Of a stretch of DNA of 64,000 bases, positions 9,494 through 22,109 are shown in pieces. The position numbers and the translations under genes are program-made. Origin of the DNA: Massilia sp. YIM B02763. GTDB taxonomy: Bacteria; Pseudomonadota; Gammaproteobacteria; Burkholderiales; Burkholderiaceae_D. The stretch covers positions 248,001 to 312,000 of the forward strand of contig NZ_JASNRD010000003.1 in assembly GCF_030412015.1 (NCBI RefSeq), in the 5' to 3' direction. Every line of letters begins with the position of its first letter. Positions within the stretch are counted from its first letter, which is position 1. The notes beneath the pieces are model-generated. The model did no database searches, was not told the origin of the DNA, and saw nothing but the letters and a program-made list of their open reading frames with translations.

Positions 9494-11248
9494 TCAGAAC
9501 TCTTCCCAATCGCTGTCGCCGGCGGCGGCTTTCGCGCGCGCCGTGGGAATGGGCGCCTTGGCGGCCGCCGTCTTGACGGACGCCGTACTGGAGGACGGCT
9601 TCCCGGCCGCAGCCGGACGTGCCGCCGGCAATGCGGCGCGTCCGGCTGCCGATGCCGGTGCCGCGGCAACCGGGGCAGCGTAGGACACGGCGGCGGCATC
9701 CACCTTGAAGACCCCCACGGCTTGCGCCAGGCGCGATGCCTGGTCCTGCAGCGAGCCGGCGGCGGCGGCCGCTTCCTCGACGAGGGCGGCGTTCTGCTGC
9801 GTGCTTTCATCCATCTGGCCGATGGCGCCGTTCACCTGCTGGATGCCGTCCGTCTGTTCCTGGCTGGCCGACGAGATCTCGGCCATGATGTCCGTCACGC
9901 GCTGGATCGAGGCGACGACCTGCTCCATCGTGCTGCCGGCCTGGTCCACCAGCTTCGAGCCGGCATCGACCTTGGCGACCGAGTCGCCGATCAATTCCTT
10001 GATCTCCTTGGCGGCTGCCGCCGAGCGCTGGGCCAGCGTGCGCACCTCGCCCGCGACCACGGCGAAGCCGCGGCCCTGTTCGCCGGCACGGGCCGCTTCC
10101 ACGGCCGCATTCAGCGCCAGGATATTGGTCTGGAAGGCGATGCCGTCGATGACGGAAATGATGTCGACGATCTTCTTCGACGAGTCGTTGATGGAGCCCA
10201 TGGTCTCGACCACCTGGCCGACGACGGAACCGCCTTGCACGGCCACTTCGGAGGCGCTGATCGCCAGCTGGTTGGCCTGGCGGGCGTTGTCCGCGTTCTG
10301 GCGCACGGTGTCGGTCAGGTGCGACATCGACGCCGCCGTCTCTTCGATGGCGGCGGCCTGCTGCTCGGTACGGCTCGACAAATCGAGGTTGCCGCTGGCG
10401 ATTTCTCCCGCGGCGCCGTGGATGGCGTCGGTGCCGCCGCGCACTTCGGTGACGATGCGCACGAGGCTGTCGTTCATGTGGGCCAGCGCGCGCAGCAGGG
10501 CGCCGGTCTCGTCCTGCGTCTTCCCGGCATCGATGCGGCGGGTGAGGTCGCCGGAGGCGACCGTTTCGGCCACGCTGACGGCCGCGCGGATCGGCCCCAC
10601 GATGCCGCGCGTGAGCAGGATCGCGCTGATGGCGCCCAGCGCGACGGCGCCGGCGGTCAAGGCCATGATCAGGGTGCGGCTGAAGCCGACGTCGTCCTTG
10701 AGCACCTGGGCGTCGGCCGCGATGCGGGCTTGCTGCATGGCGACCAGCTGCTGTACGGCTTCCTGGTAGGCCTTGGCGGCAGGCGTGAATTTCTCGTCGA
10801 GGATCTTGTTGGCCTGTTCGACGTCGCCATCGGCCTTGGCCTTGGTGACGGCGTCGCGTGCGCTCGAATACGATTTGCGCAGTTCCGAGATGCGGTCCCA
10901 CAGCGCCTGTTCCTCGCCGGCGGCGATCAGGGGCTCGATCTGCTTGACGAGGTCGGCCGAGCGCTTGCCCGTGGCGGCGGAATCTTCCTTGAAATAGGCG
11001 TTCAGCGACGGGTCGCTGCTCCTGGCGATGGCGGCGGTGCGGCGCACGGCGCCGAAGATCTGCATGTACCACTCCGTGATCAGGCGCTCCTTGGCCAGCG
11101 GCTCGGCGAGGACGGAACTGGTATGGTCGGATGCCTGTTGCAGGCGCGACATGGCGAAACCGGCGATCACGACGGCCATCGCCAGCGTCAGTGCGAAACC
11201 GAGCGCCAGACGTTTGCCGATATTGAAGTTGCTGAAGATACCCATCAT
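9494..11248 (-). CDS. methyl-accepting chemotaxis protein (MCP 5 of 5)
   Basis: Chemoreceptor of 584 aa: membrane segment, periplasmic helical sensor, membrane segment near residues 190-212, HAMP, and the signalling hairpin with [18 protein letters not shown]. An Ala/Pro-rich linker leads to the tail DSDWEEF, a W-x-x-F tether for CheR/CheB. Its sensor resembles MCP1 and MCP2 more than MCP3 and MCP4 ([24 protein letters not shown]), whereas the part just after HAMP matches MCP3 and MCP4, which suggests recombination among paralogues. Two ATGs are adjacent (11248 and 11245). Confidence 0.96.
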   Translation of the reverse strand: MMGIFSNFNIGKRLALGFALTLAMAVVIAGFAMSRLQQASDHTSSVLAEPLAKERLITEWYMQIFGAVRRTAAIARSSDPSLNAYFKEDSAATGKRSADLVKQIEPLIAAGEEQALWDRISELRKSYSSARDAVTKAKADGDVEQANKILDEKFTPAAKAYQEAVQQLVAMQQARIAADAQVLKDDVGFSRTLIMALTAGAVALGAISAILLTRGIVGPIRAAVSVAETVASGDLTRRIDAGKTQDETGALLRALAHMNDSLVRIVTEVRGGTDAIHGAAGEIASGNLDLSSRTEQQAAAIEETAASMSHLTDTVRQNADNARQANQLAISASEVAVQGGSVVGQVVETMGSINDSSKKIVDIISVIDGIAFQTNILALNAAVEAARAGEQGRGFAVVAGEVRTLAQRSAAAAKEIKELIGDSVAKVDAGSKLVDQAGSTMEQVVASIQRVTDIMAEISSASQEQTDGIQQVNGAIGQMDESTQQNAALVEEAAAAAGSLQDQASRLAQAVGVFKVDAAAVSYAAPVAAAPASAAGRAALPAARPAAAGKPSSSTASVKTAAAKAPIPTARAKAAAGDSDWEEF

Positions 11249-14092
<2,844 letters not shown>

Positions 14093-14107
14093 GTTACAGT
14101 AAAACAA

Positions 14108-14190
14108 CGTCGCCCCTGCGCAGGCAGGGGCCCAATGACGCGTACGGTAGCGCATGCAACATTGGGCCCCCGCCTGCGCGGGGGCGACGG
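14108..14190. repeat. palindromic repeat doublet, family 1 copy B
   Basis: Inverted pair of hairpins: CGTCGCCCCTGCGCAGGCAG on the left and GCCTGCGCGGGGGCGACGG on the right, about 30 bases apart. It lies between the co-directional kdsA and eno and may act as a processing or attenuation element. Confidence 0.85.
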
Positions 14191-14252
14191 CAACTTGAAA
14201 GCGTGTCCTGCGGCTGGCCACGCCCCCAATCGATTTACTTTCTGGAGACTAA

Positions 14253-15545
<1,293 letters not shown>

Positions 15546-15564
15546 TCGCTCGACCGGATGACGG

Positions 15565-15595
15565 GCGGCCCGGGCGGCATTGCCGTGCGGGCCGC
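15565..15595 (+). terminator. hairpin between eno and ftsB
   Basis: An 8-bp stem GCGGCCCG / CGGGCCGC with a 15-base loop, followed only by TTTGCG. It is a weak terminator at best and could partly uncouple ftsB from eno. Confidence 0.35.
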
Positions 15596-15620
15596 TTTGC
15601 GCATCCACCCATGAACTTCC

Positions 15621-15980
15621 ATGCGCATCATCACCCTTGCCCTTGCCGTCCTCCTGCTGCTGATCCAGTACCCCTTGTGGTTGGGGAAGGGCGGCTGGCT
15701 GGCCGTGGCCGACCTGGAGTCGCAGCTCGACGCCAGCCATGCCAAGACCGAACAGCTCATCGCGCGCAACGCCAAGCTCGAATCGGAAGTGCGCGACCTG
15801 CGCGACGGCCTGGGCGCCGTCGAGGAACGGGCGCGCTACGAGCTGGGCATGATCAAGTCGAACGAGATCTTCGTGCAGGTGCTGCGCAAGGACGAGAAGC
15901 CGGCCGTCATGATGACCGAGCCGCCGCCTCCGCCGCCGCAGAAGGACAAGAAGCAGCCGCAACGGCCGCTCGACGATTGA
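15621..15980 (+). CDS. ftsB: cell division protein FtsB
   Basis: Bitopic division protein that pairs with FtsL and FtsQ and activates septal peptidoglycan synthesis. The 119-aa chain has an N-terminal membrane helix (about residues 3-21, [17 protein letters not shown]), then a periplasmic coiled coil with the FtsB/DivIC-like pattern [18 protein letters not shown] and [19 protein letters not shown]. The tail has six consecutive prolines and a Lys/Gln-rich end, longer than in E. coli (103 aa). Position right after eno is the standard context. Confidence 0.95.
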   Translation: MRIITLALAVLLLLIQYPLWLGKGGWLAVADLESQLDASHAKTEQLIARNAKLESEVRDLRDGLGAVEERARYELGMIKSNEIFVQVLRKDEKPAVMMTEPPPPPPQKDKKQPQRPLDD

Positions 15981-16019
15981 TGCCGCGATTGATGCCCGGA
16001 TTGATACGAGTTTGACACC

Positions 16020-16301
16020 ATGAGCGACCTGCCGCCCTCGGATCCGGCCAGCCTCGACACGCTCGAGGCGATCGCCGCCTACCTGGCCGCCGCCTTCGAG
16101 TCGGGCGACGCCGATCTCATGGCCGACGCGCTGGCGAACGTGTCCCGCGCCGACGGCCTGGCGCACCTGGCCGCCGCTGCCGGCCTGCCGCGTGCCCAGC
16201 TCGCCGCGGCGCTCGCCGCCGGCGAGATGAGCCTCGATACCACCCTGGCGATCATGAAGGTGATCGACCTGCACCTGCCGCCGTCCACGCCGTCGGCGTA
16301 G
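16020..16301 (+). CDS. HI1420-type addiction-module antidote protein, orphan
   Basis: A 93-aa helix-turn-helix protein resembling the HI1420 antitoxin family: TLEAIAAYLAAAFESGD, then ADALANVSRADGLAHLAAAAGL, then TTLAIMKVIDLHL. That is the family's order of leading helix, Xre-like HTH and C-terminal leucine helix. The recognition region (LPRAQLAAALAAGEMSLDT) is Ala-rich and looks weakened. No RelE/HigB-like toxin gene flanks it: ftsB is upstream, and a PAAR gene on the other strand is downstream. It may be a repurposed regulator or a leftover antitoxin. Confidence 0.7.
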   Translation: MSDLPPSDPASLDTLEAIAAYLAAAFESGDADLMADALANVSRADGLAHLAAAAGLPRAQLAAALAAGEMSLDTTLAIMKVIDLHLPPSTPSA

Positions 16302-16353
16302 GCATACCTCCCGCATGCCGCCGCGCCGGAGCAGGCGGCATGCATAGTTCGGC

Positions 16354-16779
16354 TCAGCGGCAGGCGTCCTGCTGCGGGAAGTAGCCCGGATCGAGCAGTC
16401 CCGGAATGGTTTCGCCTTCGACGACGACGATCTCGCCGATGCTTTGCGCGCGCGCGACGATGCGGTCGCCATTCGCCACGTGGCTGCCGACCAGCGCGAT
16501 CGGACGATCGGCAAAGGTCGACGCGTGGCCCGCGCCCGAGACGATCACGCTCTCGCTGCCGTCCGGATAGCGCACCCGGTCGCCCACGCAGGCGACGCGA
16601 AAGTCGTCGGCCTGCTGGTCGTCGCCGGCAAGCACCACCTGGCCGCCGCGCCTGGTGCGCGAGCCGATGGTGGCGATGGGGTAGCGCGCGACGATGCGGC
16701 GCGAGGGTGGGGCGTCTGCCTTGGTGTTGTCGAGTACTGCCAGTGTGTCGCCGCAATCGATAGAGTCTGCCTGGTTCAT
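16354..16779 (-). CDS. PAAR domain protein
   Basis: A 141-aa protein with the PAAR-like pattern of short strands and loops: YPIATIGSRTRRGGQVV, FRVACVGDRVRYPDGS and IALVGSHVANGDRIVA, ending in Gly/Pro-rich turns. PAAR proteins cap the VgrG spike of type VI secretion systems and can carry effectors. The ATG at 16779 has GGAGGT five bases upstream; the open frame continues further up without an RBS. There is no VgrG, effector or immunity gene next to it, so it is an orphan here. No toxin domain is visible. Confidence 0.75.
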   Translation of the reverse strand: MNQADSIDCGDTLAVLDNTKADAPPSRRIVARYPIATIGSRTRRGGQVVLAGDDQQADDFRVACVGDRVRYPDGSESVIVSGAGHASTFADRPIALVGSHVANGDRIVARAQSIGEIVVVEGETIPGLLDPGYFPQQDACR

Positions 16780-17110
16780 TCCTGACCTCCACAAGATTGG
16801 AACAACCGGAGCCATGTCTGCTTGTATAAAAGCTACATCGTCCCGGTGCCACGTGCACGCATCCGTACACTGGCGCTTATTGGACCGTGCAATTGATTTT
16901 GGCCAATTGATGCAACTCAACTTGCTCGATGGCATTGTGCGAATAGAAATAGAAGGAAATTCTGACGGCATGATCAGAAACGACTGACCAACATCGCCGC
17001 GGTGCACGCATCGGTCATCCGTGCACTGCGTGCGGAAGCGAACCAAACTCTTCCGCACAGTTCGCTAGAATTCTGGAAAACATTGCCATTTCTACCACGA
17101 TCGGATCCAG
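16780..17110. other. divergent intergenic region, PAAR / kaiC-like
   Basis: A 331-base gap, AT-richer than its surroundings. It contains a direct repeat, GTGCACGCATC, at about 16853 and 17002, each followed within 20 bases by an ACTG-ended stretch. These could be binding sites for a shared regulator of the divergent genes. No gene is supported here. Confidence 0.35.
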
Positions 17111-18580
17111 ATGGCCCCAGAACTCACCCGCCTTGCGACAGGCATTCCCGAACTCGACGCCGTGCTGCGCGGCGGCCTGCTGCGCAACCGTATCCACCTG
17201 ATCGAAGGCCGTCCGGGAACGGGCAAGACCACGCTCGGCCTGCGCTACCTGATCGAAGGTATCAAGGCCGGCGACAGCTGCCTTTACCTGACGTTGTCCG
17301 AAAGCGCCGACGAACTGCGCGCCACGGCGCATAACCACGGCTGGTCGCTGGACGGCATCGACCTCGTCGAGATGCTGCCCTTGCCCCCGGGTGCGCCGGC
17401 GCCGCAGACGATCCTGCTGCCGACCGAGAGCGAACTGTCGGAACTGGTGGACCGCCTGGCCGAGCGGGTCGAGCGGTCCGGCGCGGCGCGCGTCGTCATC
17501 GACTCGATGGTCGAGATCCGCCTGCTGGCGCGCGACAGCGCGCACTACCGGCGCCAGATCATCGCCTTGCGCCAGCGCCTGACGCAGATGGGCGCGAGCG
17601 TCCTGCTGCTCGACGACGTGACCAGCGACCCGCCCGACTTCGACCTGCAGAGCGCCGCGCACGGGGTCATCGCGCTCGAGCAGATGGAACGCAGCTTCGG
17701 CGCCGCGCGCCGGCGCCTGCGCGTGGTGAAGCTGCGCGGCGGCGATTTCCAGAGCGGCTGGCACGATTACGCGATCCTCACCGGCCAGGTGCTGGTCTTT
17801 CCCAGCCTGATCGCCCAGGAGCACCAGCGCGATTGCCCGGCCCTGGAAATCTGCAGCGGCATCGAGCGCTTCGATGCGCTGTTCGGCGGCCCGCTCACGG
17901 CCGGCAGCTCGACGATGATCCTGGGTCCGTCCGGCGTCGGCAAGACGACGCTGGCGCTGCAGTATGCGCTGGCCACGGTGCGCGCCGGCCACGACGTCGG
18001 CTACTTCAACTTCGACGAATCGGAAACGACGCTGCGTTCGCGCGTGGTGGCGCACATGGGAGAGGGTGAGGTCGAGAACGACGGCAGCAACGAGGACGGC
18101 GAGCACCCGCGCCACTTCCACCTGCGCCGCGTGAACCCGTCGCGCATCTCGCCGGGAGAATTCATCTGGAGCGTGCGCCGCCTGGTCGAGGACCGCAACG
18201 CGCGCCTGATCATCATCGACAGCATCAACTCCTACCTCGACATCATCCGCGAGGAAAAATCGCTGCTGCCGCAGATGCACGAGCTGTTTTCCTATCTCAG
18301 CAACATGAAGGTGATGGCGATCATCGTCGGCGCCCACTCGGCGCGGCTGGACACGTCGAAGGAGCCGGATGCGCTCAGCATCATCACCGACAACATCATT
18401 TCGCTGCGCTACTACGAGCGCGACAACGTCGTGCACAAGGCGATCTGCGTGTTGAAGAAGCGCCAGGGCAAGCATGCACCCGATATCCACGCCCTGGAAT
18501 TGACCGAGGAAGGCGTGCGCATCGGCGCGCGCATCGACGTCGCCGACCGCGAGGCCGGCGCTTCTCCGCTTGAAGCGTGA
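17111..18580 (+). CDS. KaiC-like RecA-superfamily ATPase
   Basis: A 489-aa protein with two tandem KaiC/RadA-type ATPase domains. The first Walker A is GRPGTGKTT (about residues 34-42) and the second is GPSGVGKTT (about 274-282). Where cyanobacterial KaiC has paired catalytic glutamates, domain 1 has LTLSESADEL and domain 2 has FNFDESETTL, so some catalytic capacity is plausible in both. The C-terminal autophosphorylation region aligns as DALSIITDNI: the serine seems kept and the adjacent threonine is isoleucine. No kaiA or kaiB is nearby. The gene overlaps the downstream histidine kinase, which suggests a signalling role, not a clock. Confidence 0.88.
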   Translation: MAPELTRLATGIPELDAVLRGGLLRNRIHLIEGRPGTGKTTLGLRYLIEGIKAGDSCLYLTLSESADELRATAHNHGWSLDGIDLVEMLPLPPGAPAPQTILLPTESELSELVDRLAERVERSGAARVVIDSMVEIRLLARDSAHYRRQIIALRQRLTQMGASVLLLDDVTSDPPDFDLQSAAHGVIALEQMERSFGAARRRLRVVKLRGGDFQSGWHDYAILTGQVLVFPSLIAQEHQRDCPALEICSGIERFDALFGGPLTAGSSTMILGPSGVGKTTLALQYALATVRAGHDVGYFNFDESETTLRSRVVAHMGEGEVENDGSNEDGEHPRHFHLRRVNPSRISPGEFIWSVRRLVEDRNARLIIIDSINSYLDIIREEKSLLPQMHELFSYLSNMKVMAIIVGAHSARLDTSKEPDALSIITDNIISLRYYERDNVVHKAICVLKKRQGKHAPDIHALELTEEGVRIGARIDVADREAGASPLEA

Positions 18581-20228
18581 TACCGCCCACGTCGCCATCT
18601 TCGCCCCGGCCGCGGGCGATGCGGCCCTGCTGCGCGCGCTGCTCGACGGCGAAGGCGTCGCCTGGCAGGACTGCGCGGCGGCTGCCGATCTATATGCGGC
18701 CCTCGGCGACCATGCGCTGGCCGCGGTCGTCACCGAGGAAGGGCTCGCGCAGTGCTCGCCCGAAGCACTGGACGCCGCGCTGGGACGCCAGTCGCCCTGG
18801 TCCGACGTGCCGCTGCTGGTGCTCGCCGCCGTCGGCGCCGTGGACACCGACCGGTTCGCGCGCCTGGCCGGCATCGGCAACGTGACGCTGCTGGCGCGGC
18901 CGACGACGCGCCAGGCGCTGCTGATGGCGATCCGTTCGGCGCTGCGCACCCGGCGCCTGCAATTCGCGCTGCGCGACCGGCTGGAGGAACTGGGCAGCCA
19001 GGCCGGCGTGCTCGAACAGGCCGTGGCCGAGCGCACGGCCTCGCTGGAGCGCGAGGTGCAGGAACGGCGCCGCGTCGAACAGGCGCTGGCCGAGGCGCGC
19101 CGGCTCGAGTCGCTGGGGCGGCTGACCGGGGGCGTGGCCCACGACTTCAACAACATCCTGCAAGTCATCTCCGGCGGCGAGACCCTCGTGCGCATGCTGC
19201 TGGACAAGGACGCGCAGACGCGCGTCGGCCGGGCGCTGGACGGCATCCGCCGCGCCAGCGACCACGGCGCCGCGCTGACGCAGCAATTGCTGGCCTATGC
19301 GCGGCGCCAGCCGCTGGCCACCATCGTGCTGGACTTGCGCGCGCACTTGCGCGCCACGGCGGAACTGCTGCTGCGTACGCTCGGCGCCGAGCGCCGCCTG
19401 CGCACCCGCGTGGCGCCCGATACCTGGCCCGTGCTGGCCGACCCGACGCAACTCGATGCGGCGCTGCTGAATATCGCTGGCAATGCGCGCGACGCCATGC
19501 CGCGCGGCGGCATGCTGGAGCTGGCCGTGCGCAACTGGACCCTGCCCGATCCGGCCCTGCCGGAGGCCGGCCATCTGGCGGGCGATTTCGTCTGCGTCTG
19601 CCTGACCGACGACGGCGAAGGCATGTCCGAGGAGGTGGCGCGCCAGGCGTTCGAACCCTTCTTCACGACCAAGCCGGTCGGCAAGGGTACGGGCCTGGGG
19701 CTGTCGCAGGTCTACGGCTTCGCCATCCAGAGCCAGGGCTTCGCCTACATCCGGCGCGAACGCGTCGGCACCACGGTCGGCATCCTGCTGCCGCGCAGCA
19801 GCGCCCCGACGGGAGCGGCGGCCGCGCCGGAGCAGGGCGGGACCGCATCGCTGGACGGCATGCGCATCCTGTGCGTGGAGGACGATGCCGAGGTGGCGGA
19901 AACGACTGCGGCGCTGCTGCAGGGGCTGGGTGCCCGCGTGTCCGTGGCCGCCAGCGCCGACGCCGCGGTGGAGGCTGACCTGGCCGCCTTCGACGTGGTG
20001 CTGTCGGACGTGATGATGCCGGGTTTCATGGACGGCATCGACCTGGCGCGCTGGCTGGCGCAGCACCGTCCGGGGCTGCCGGTGGTGCTCGTCAGCGGCT
20101 ATATGGTGGAGCCGGAGCGGCTGCAGTCGCTGGACGTGCAACTCGTGCGCAAGCCGTTCGCGCTCGATGCGCTGGCCGGCACCCTGCGCGCCGCGGCGGA
20201 CGGCAGGGACGCGCGGCGCGAGCGCTGA
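18570..20228 (+). CDS. hybrid sensor histidine kinase with C-terminal receiver
   Basis: Soluble kinase of 552 aa. Residues 1-120 look like a degenerate receiver (ILARPTTRQALLMAIRSAL end). A coiled coil (about 130-175) leads to the H-box GGVAHDFNNIL (His near 193), then HATPase motifs (NIAGNARDAM, DDGEGM, GKGTGLGLSQVYG). The C-terminal receiver (about 428-545) has CVEDDAEV, the phospho-acceptor in LSDVMMPG and the late Lys in VRKPF. The start is TTG at 18570, overlapping the kaiC-like stop by 11 bases; no ATG or GTG fits. It probably works with the KaiC-like ATPase. Confidence 0.9.
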   Translation: MKRDTAHVAIFAPAAGDAALLRALLDGEGVAWQDCAAAADLYAALGDHALAAVVTEEGLAQCSPEALDAALGRQSPWSDVPLLVLAAVGAVDTDRFARLAGIGNVTLLARPTTRQALLMAIRSALRTRRLQFALRDRLEELGSQAGVLEQAVAERTASLEREVQERRRVEQALAEARRLESLGRLTGGVAHDFNNILQVISGGETLVRMLLDKDAQTRVGRALDGIRRASDHGAALTQQLLAYARRQPLATIVLDLRAHLRATAELLLRTLGAERRLRTRVAPDTWPVLADPTQLDAALLNIAGNARDAMPRGGMLELAVRNWTLPDPALPEAGHLAGDFVCVCLTDDGEGMSEEVARQAFEPFFTTKPVGKGTGLGLSQVYGFAIQSQGFAYIRRERVGTTVGILLPRSSAPTGAAAAPEQGGTASLDGMRILCVEDDAEVAETTAALLQGLGARVSVAASADAAVEADLAAFDVVLSDVMMPGFMDGIDLARWLAQHRPGLPVVLVSGYMVEPERLQSLDVQLVRKPFALDALAGTLRAAADGRDARRER

Positions 20229-20336
20229 GCGCGCGGGCGCTCCGTCACGCGACGGTGCCGTCGCGTTACAGGCCGCGATGATCAGCGTGGCAAGAAAAAT
20301 GGATATGCTTGGGTGAAGGAATACGGCGTAAACGGA

Positions 20337-20422
20337 GTCGTCCCTGCGCAGGCAGGGACCCAATTTTGCATGCGTTGCAATGACGCGGACAGAACTTGGG
20401 TCCCTGCCTGCGCAGGGACGAC
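20337..20422. repeat. palindromic repeat doublet, family 1 copy C
   Basis: Inverted hairpin pair: GTCGTCCCTGCGCAGGCAGG on the left and CCCTGCCTGCGCAGGGACGA on the right. It lies between the convergent kinase and dps genes, where it could serve both transcripts as an end structure. Confidence 0.85.
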
Positions 20423-20440
20423 ATTGTCTGGCTGTACGGA

Positions 20441-20923
20441 TTACGCCGACTGGCCGTTCTCCAGGAAGGAACGCAGCATCCACGCGTTCTTTTCATGGAT
20501 TTCCATGCGGTCGCTCAGCATGCCGGCGCTCGGCTGGTCGTTGGCGGCATCGGCGATGCTGAAGGCGCTGCGTACGGTGCGGATCAGCGCTTCCTGGCCG
20601 TCGACCAGCTGGCGGATCATTTCCTGGGCGTTCGGCACGCCGGCTTCTTCCTTGATCGACGACAGTTCCACGAAGCGGGCATAGGTGCCCGGTGCGAAGT
20701 GGCCCAGCGCGCGGATGCGCTCGGCGATGTCGTCCAGCGCGTTCCACAGTTCGGTGTACTGGTCCTGGAAGGTCGTGTGCAGGGTCTGGAACATCGGGCC
20801 CGTCACGTTCCAGTGGAAGTTATGGGTCTTCAGGTACAGCATGTAGCTGTCTGCCAGCACGTGCGACAGGGCGTCGGCGATCTTTGCGCGGTCTTCGGTG
20901 GTAATGCCGATATTGATGTTCAT
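20441..20923 (-). CDS. dps: Dps family ferritin-like DNA-binding protein
   Basis: Dps dodecamers store iron through a ferroxidase centre, remove peroxide and can coat DNA in starvation. The 160-aa chain has the Dps ferroxidase signature: THNFHWNVTG (about residues 34-43) and FQDQYTELWNALDDIAERIRALG (about 52-74), which supply His, Asp and Glu ligands. The N-terminus is short (MNINIGITTEDR), without a Lys-rich DNA-binding tail, so DNA binding may be weak. It is transcribed alone. An inverted repeat about 70 bases upstream may control it. Confidence 0.93.
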   Translation of the reverse strand: MNINIGITTEDRAKIADALSHVLADSYMLYLKTHNFHWNVTGPMFQTLHTTFQDQYTELWNALDDIAERIRALGHFAPGTYARFVELSSIKEEAGVPNAQEMIRQLVDGQEALIRTVRSAFSIADAANDQPSAGMLSDRMEIHEKNAWMLRSFLENGQSA

Positions 20924-20992
20924 CTTATGTTCTCCATAGCTTTGTTAATCCACAGCAGAAACGCTGCGTCGATGAATAACAGCTTAACATTG

Positions 20993-21022
20993 TTGGTAAA
21001 GTGATGCTGTTTATATTACCAA
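20993..21022. promoter_or_regulatory. inverted repeat upstream of dps
   Basis: TTGGTAA and TTACCAA form a perfect 7-bp dyad separated by 16 bases. It is nested with AACAGC/GCTGTT around it. It sits 70-100 bases before the dps start and could be an operator. The regulator is unknown. Confidence 0.35.
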
Positions 21023-21069
21023 TGCATAAGATAGGGTTTTTCGATGGCGCGGCGTTCGGCGAAAAAAAA

Positions 21070-21131
21070 GGTGGGCATGTAATGCCCACCCTGCGCTATT
21101 CCGCCCGTAGGGTGGGCACCACGTGCCCACC
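21070..21131 (-). terminator. hslO: GGTGGGC hairpin doublet ending the hslO operon
   Basis: Two similar hairpins, GGTGGGCATGTAATGCCCAC at 21070 and GGTGGGCACCACGTGCCCAC at 21111, lie 20 bases apart. Read on the minus strand, the distal hairpin is followed by eight Ts (from the A-run 21062-21069), giving a good rho-independent terminator for hslO. The doublet is repeat-like as well (family 3). Confidence 0.75.
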
Positions 21132-21148
21132 ATGCCAGCGGCGACCGG

Positions 21149-22105
21149 TCAGTGCTTGACGTCCGACGCCGGCGCCACCGCATCCGCCGCGGTCTCGCTG
21201 GCGAAGAGCTGCGCGCAGTCGACGGCGTCGAAGCCGTAGTGCTTGCCGCAGAAGTCGCAGTTGATGCCCAGCTCGCCCAGGTCGTGCAGGGCGGATTCGA
21301 CTTCTTCCCTGCCCAGCATCTTCAGCATGTTGCCGACCTTCTCGCGCGAGCAGGTGCAGTGGAATTCCGGATGCAGCGGGTCGAACACGCGGATCGTCTC
21401 TTCCCAGAACAGGCGCTTGAGCAGGGTTTCCACGTCGGTCGACAGCAGTTCTTCCTGCTTCAGCGTCTGGCCCAGCATCACGGCGCGGTTCCAGGTCTCG
21501 GCGTCTTCTTCCTCGCTGGCCTGCGCGACCTGGCCTTCGATATTGCTGTTGCGCGGCAGCTTCTGCAGCAGCAGGCCGCGCGCGACCTGGTCGTCCGCCG
21601 CCAGCCACAGCTTGGTGTCCATCTGTTCCGAGCGCAGCATGTAGTTCTCGATGATGGTGGCGATGTCCTCGCCCACCAGCGGCACCACGCCCTGGTACGG
21701 TTGCTGGCCCGGCACCTTGTCCTGCGGGTCGAGCGTGATCACGAAGCGGCCCTGGCCGCCGGCGTTCAGCAGTTCCTCGACCTTGGCATCGTCGGCCACG
21801 ACGGCGCCGTCGCGCAGCTTGGCGGTGGCGCGCAGGTGCAGGTCGGCGTCGCAGTCGACCACCAGCAGTTTCACCGGGCCGTCGCCATGGATCTGCATGA
21901 CGATCGAGCCGTTGAACTTCAGGTTGGCCGACAGCAGCGCGGCCGCGGCGACCATCTCGCCCAGCAGGGAGCGCACCGCCTTCGGGTAGTCGTGGCGCGA
22001 CTGGATCTCGCGCCACGCGTTGGAAATCTCGACCAGCTCGCCGCGCACGGCGGCGTTGTCGAAGATGAATTTTTGCAGAGTGTCCTTGCTGGTATCAGTC
22101 GTCAT
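21149..22105 (-). CDS. hslO: Hsp33 redox-regulated chaperone
   Basis: Holdase chaperone activated by oxidative unfolding when its zinc-bound cysteines form disulfides. It is 318 aa from the ATG at 22105, which gives the family-like start LQKFIFDNAAVRGELVEIS. The C-terminal redox switch has the expected C-x-C (CTCSRE) and C-x-x-C (CDFCGK) cysteines. An extra C-terminal tail with one more Cys extends past the E. coli length of 292. It lies 4 bases after the gamma-carbonic-anhydrase stop, in one operon behind a sigma-32 promoter. Confidence 0.96.
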   Translation of the reverse strand: MTTDTSKDTLQKFIFDNAAVRGELVEISNAWREIQSRHDYPKAVRSLLGEMVAAAALLSANLKFNGSIVMQIHGDGPVKLLVVDCDADLHLRATAKLRDGAVVADDAKVEELLNAGGQGRFVITLDPQDKVPGQQPYQGVVPLVGEDIATIIENYMLRSEQMDTKLWLAADDQVARGLLLQKLPRNSNIEGQVAQASEEEDAETWNRAVMLGQTLKQEELLSTDVETLLKRLFWEETIRVFDPLHPEFHCTCSREKVGNMLKMLGREEVESALHDLGELGINCDFCGKHYGFDAVDCAQLFASETAADAVAPASDVKH

Positions 22106-22109
22106 TCTT

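Noticed and set aside
18570..18580. Frameshift joining the KaiC-like ATPase and the kinase into one protein
   Set aside because: Both have complete domain sets and the KaiC-like frame has a normal stop; an 11-base overlap with a TTG start explains the layout better.
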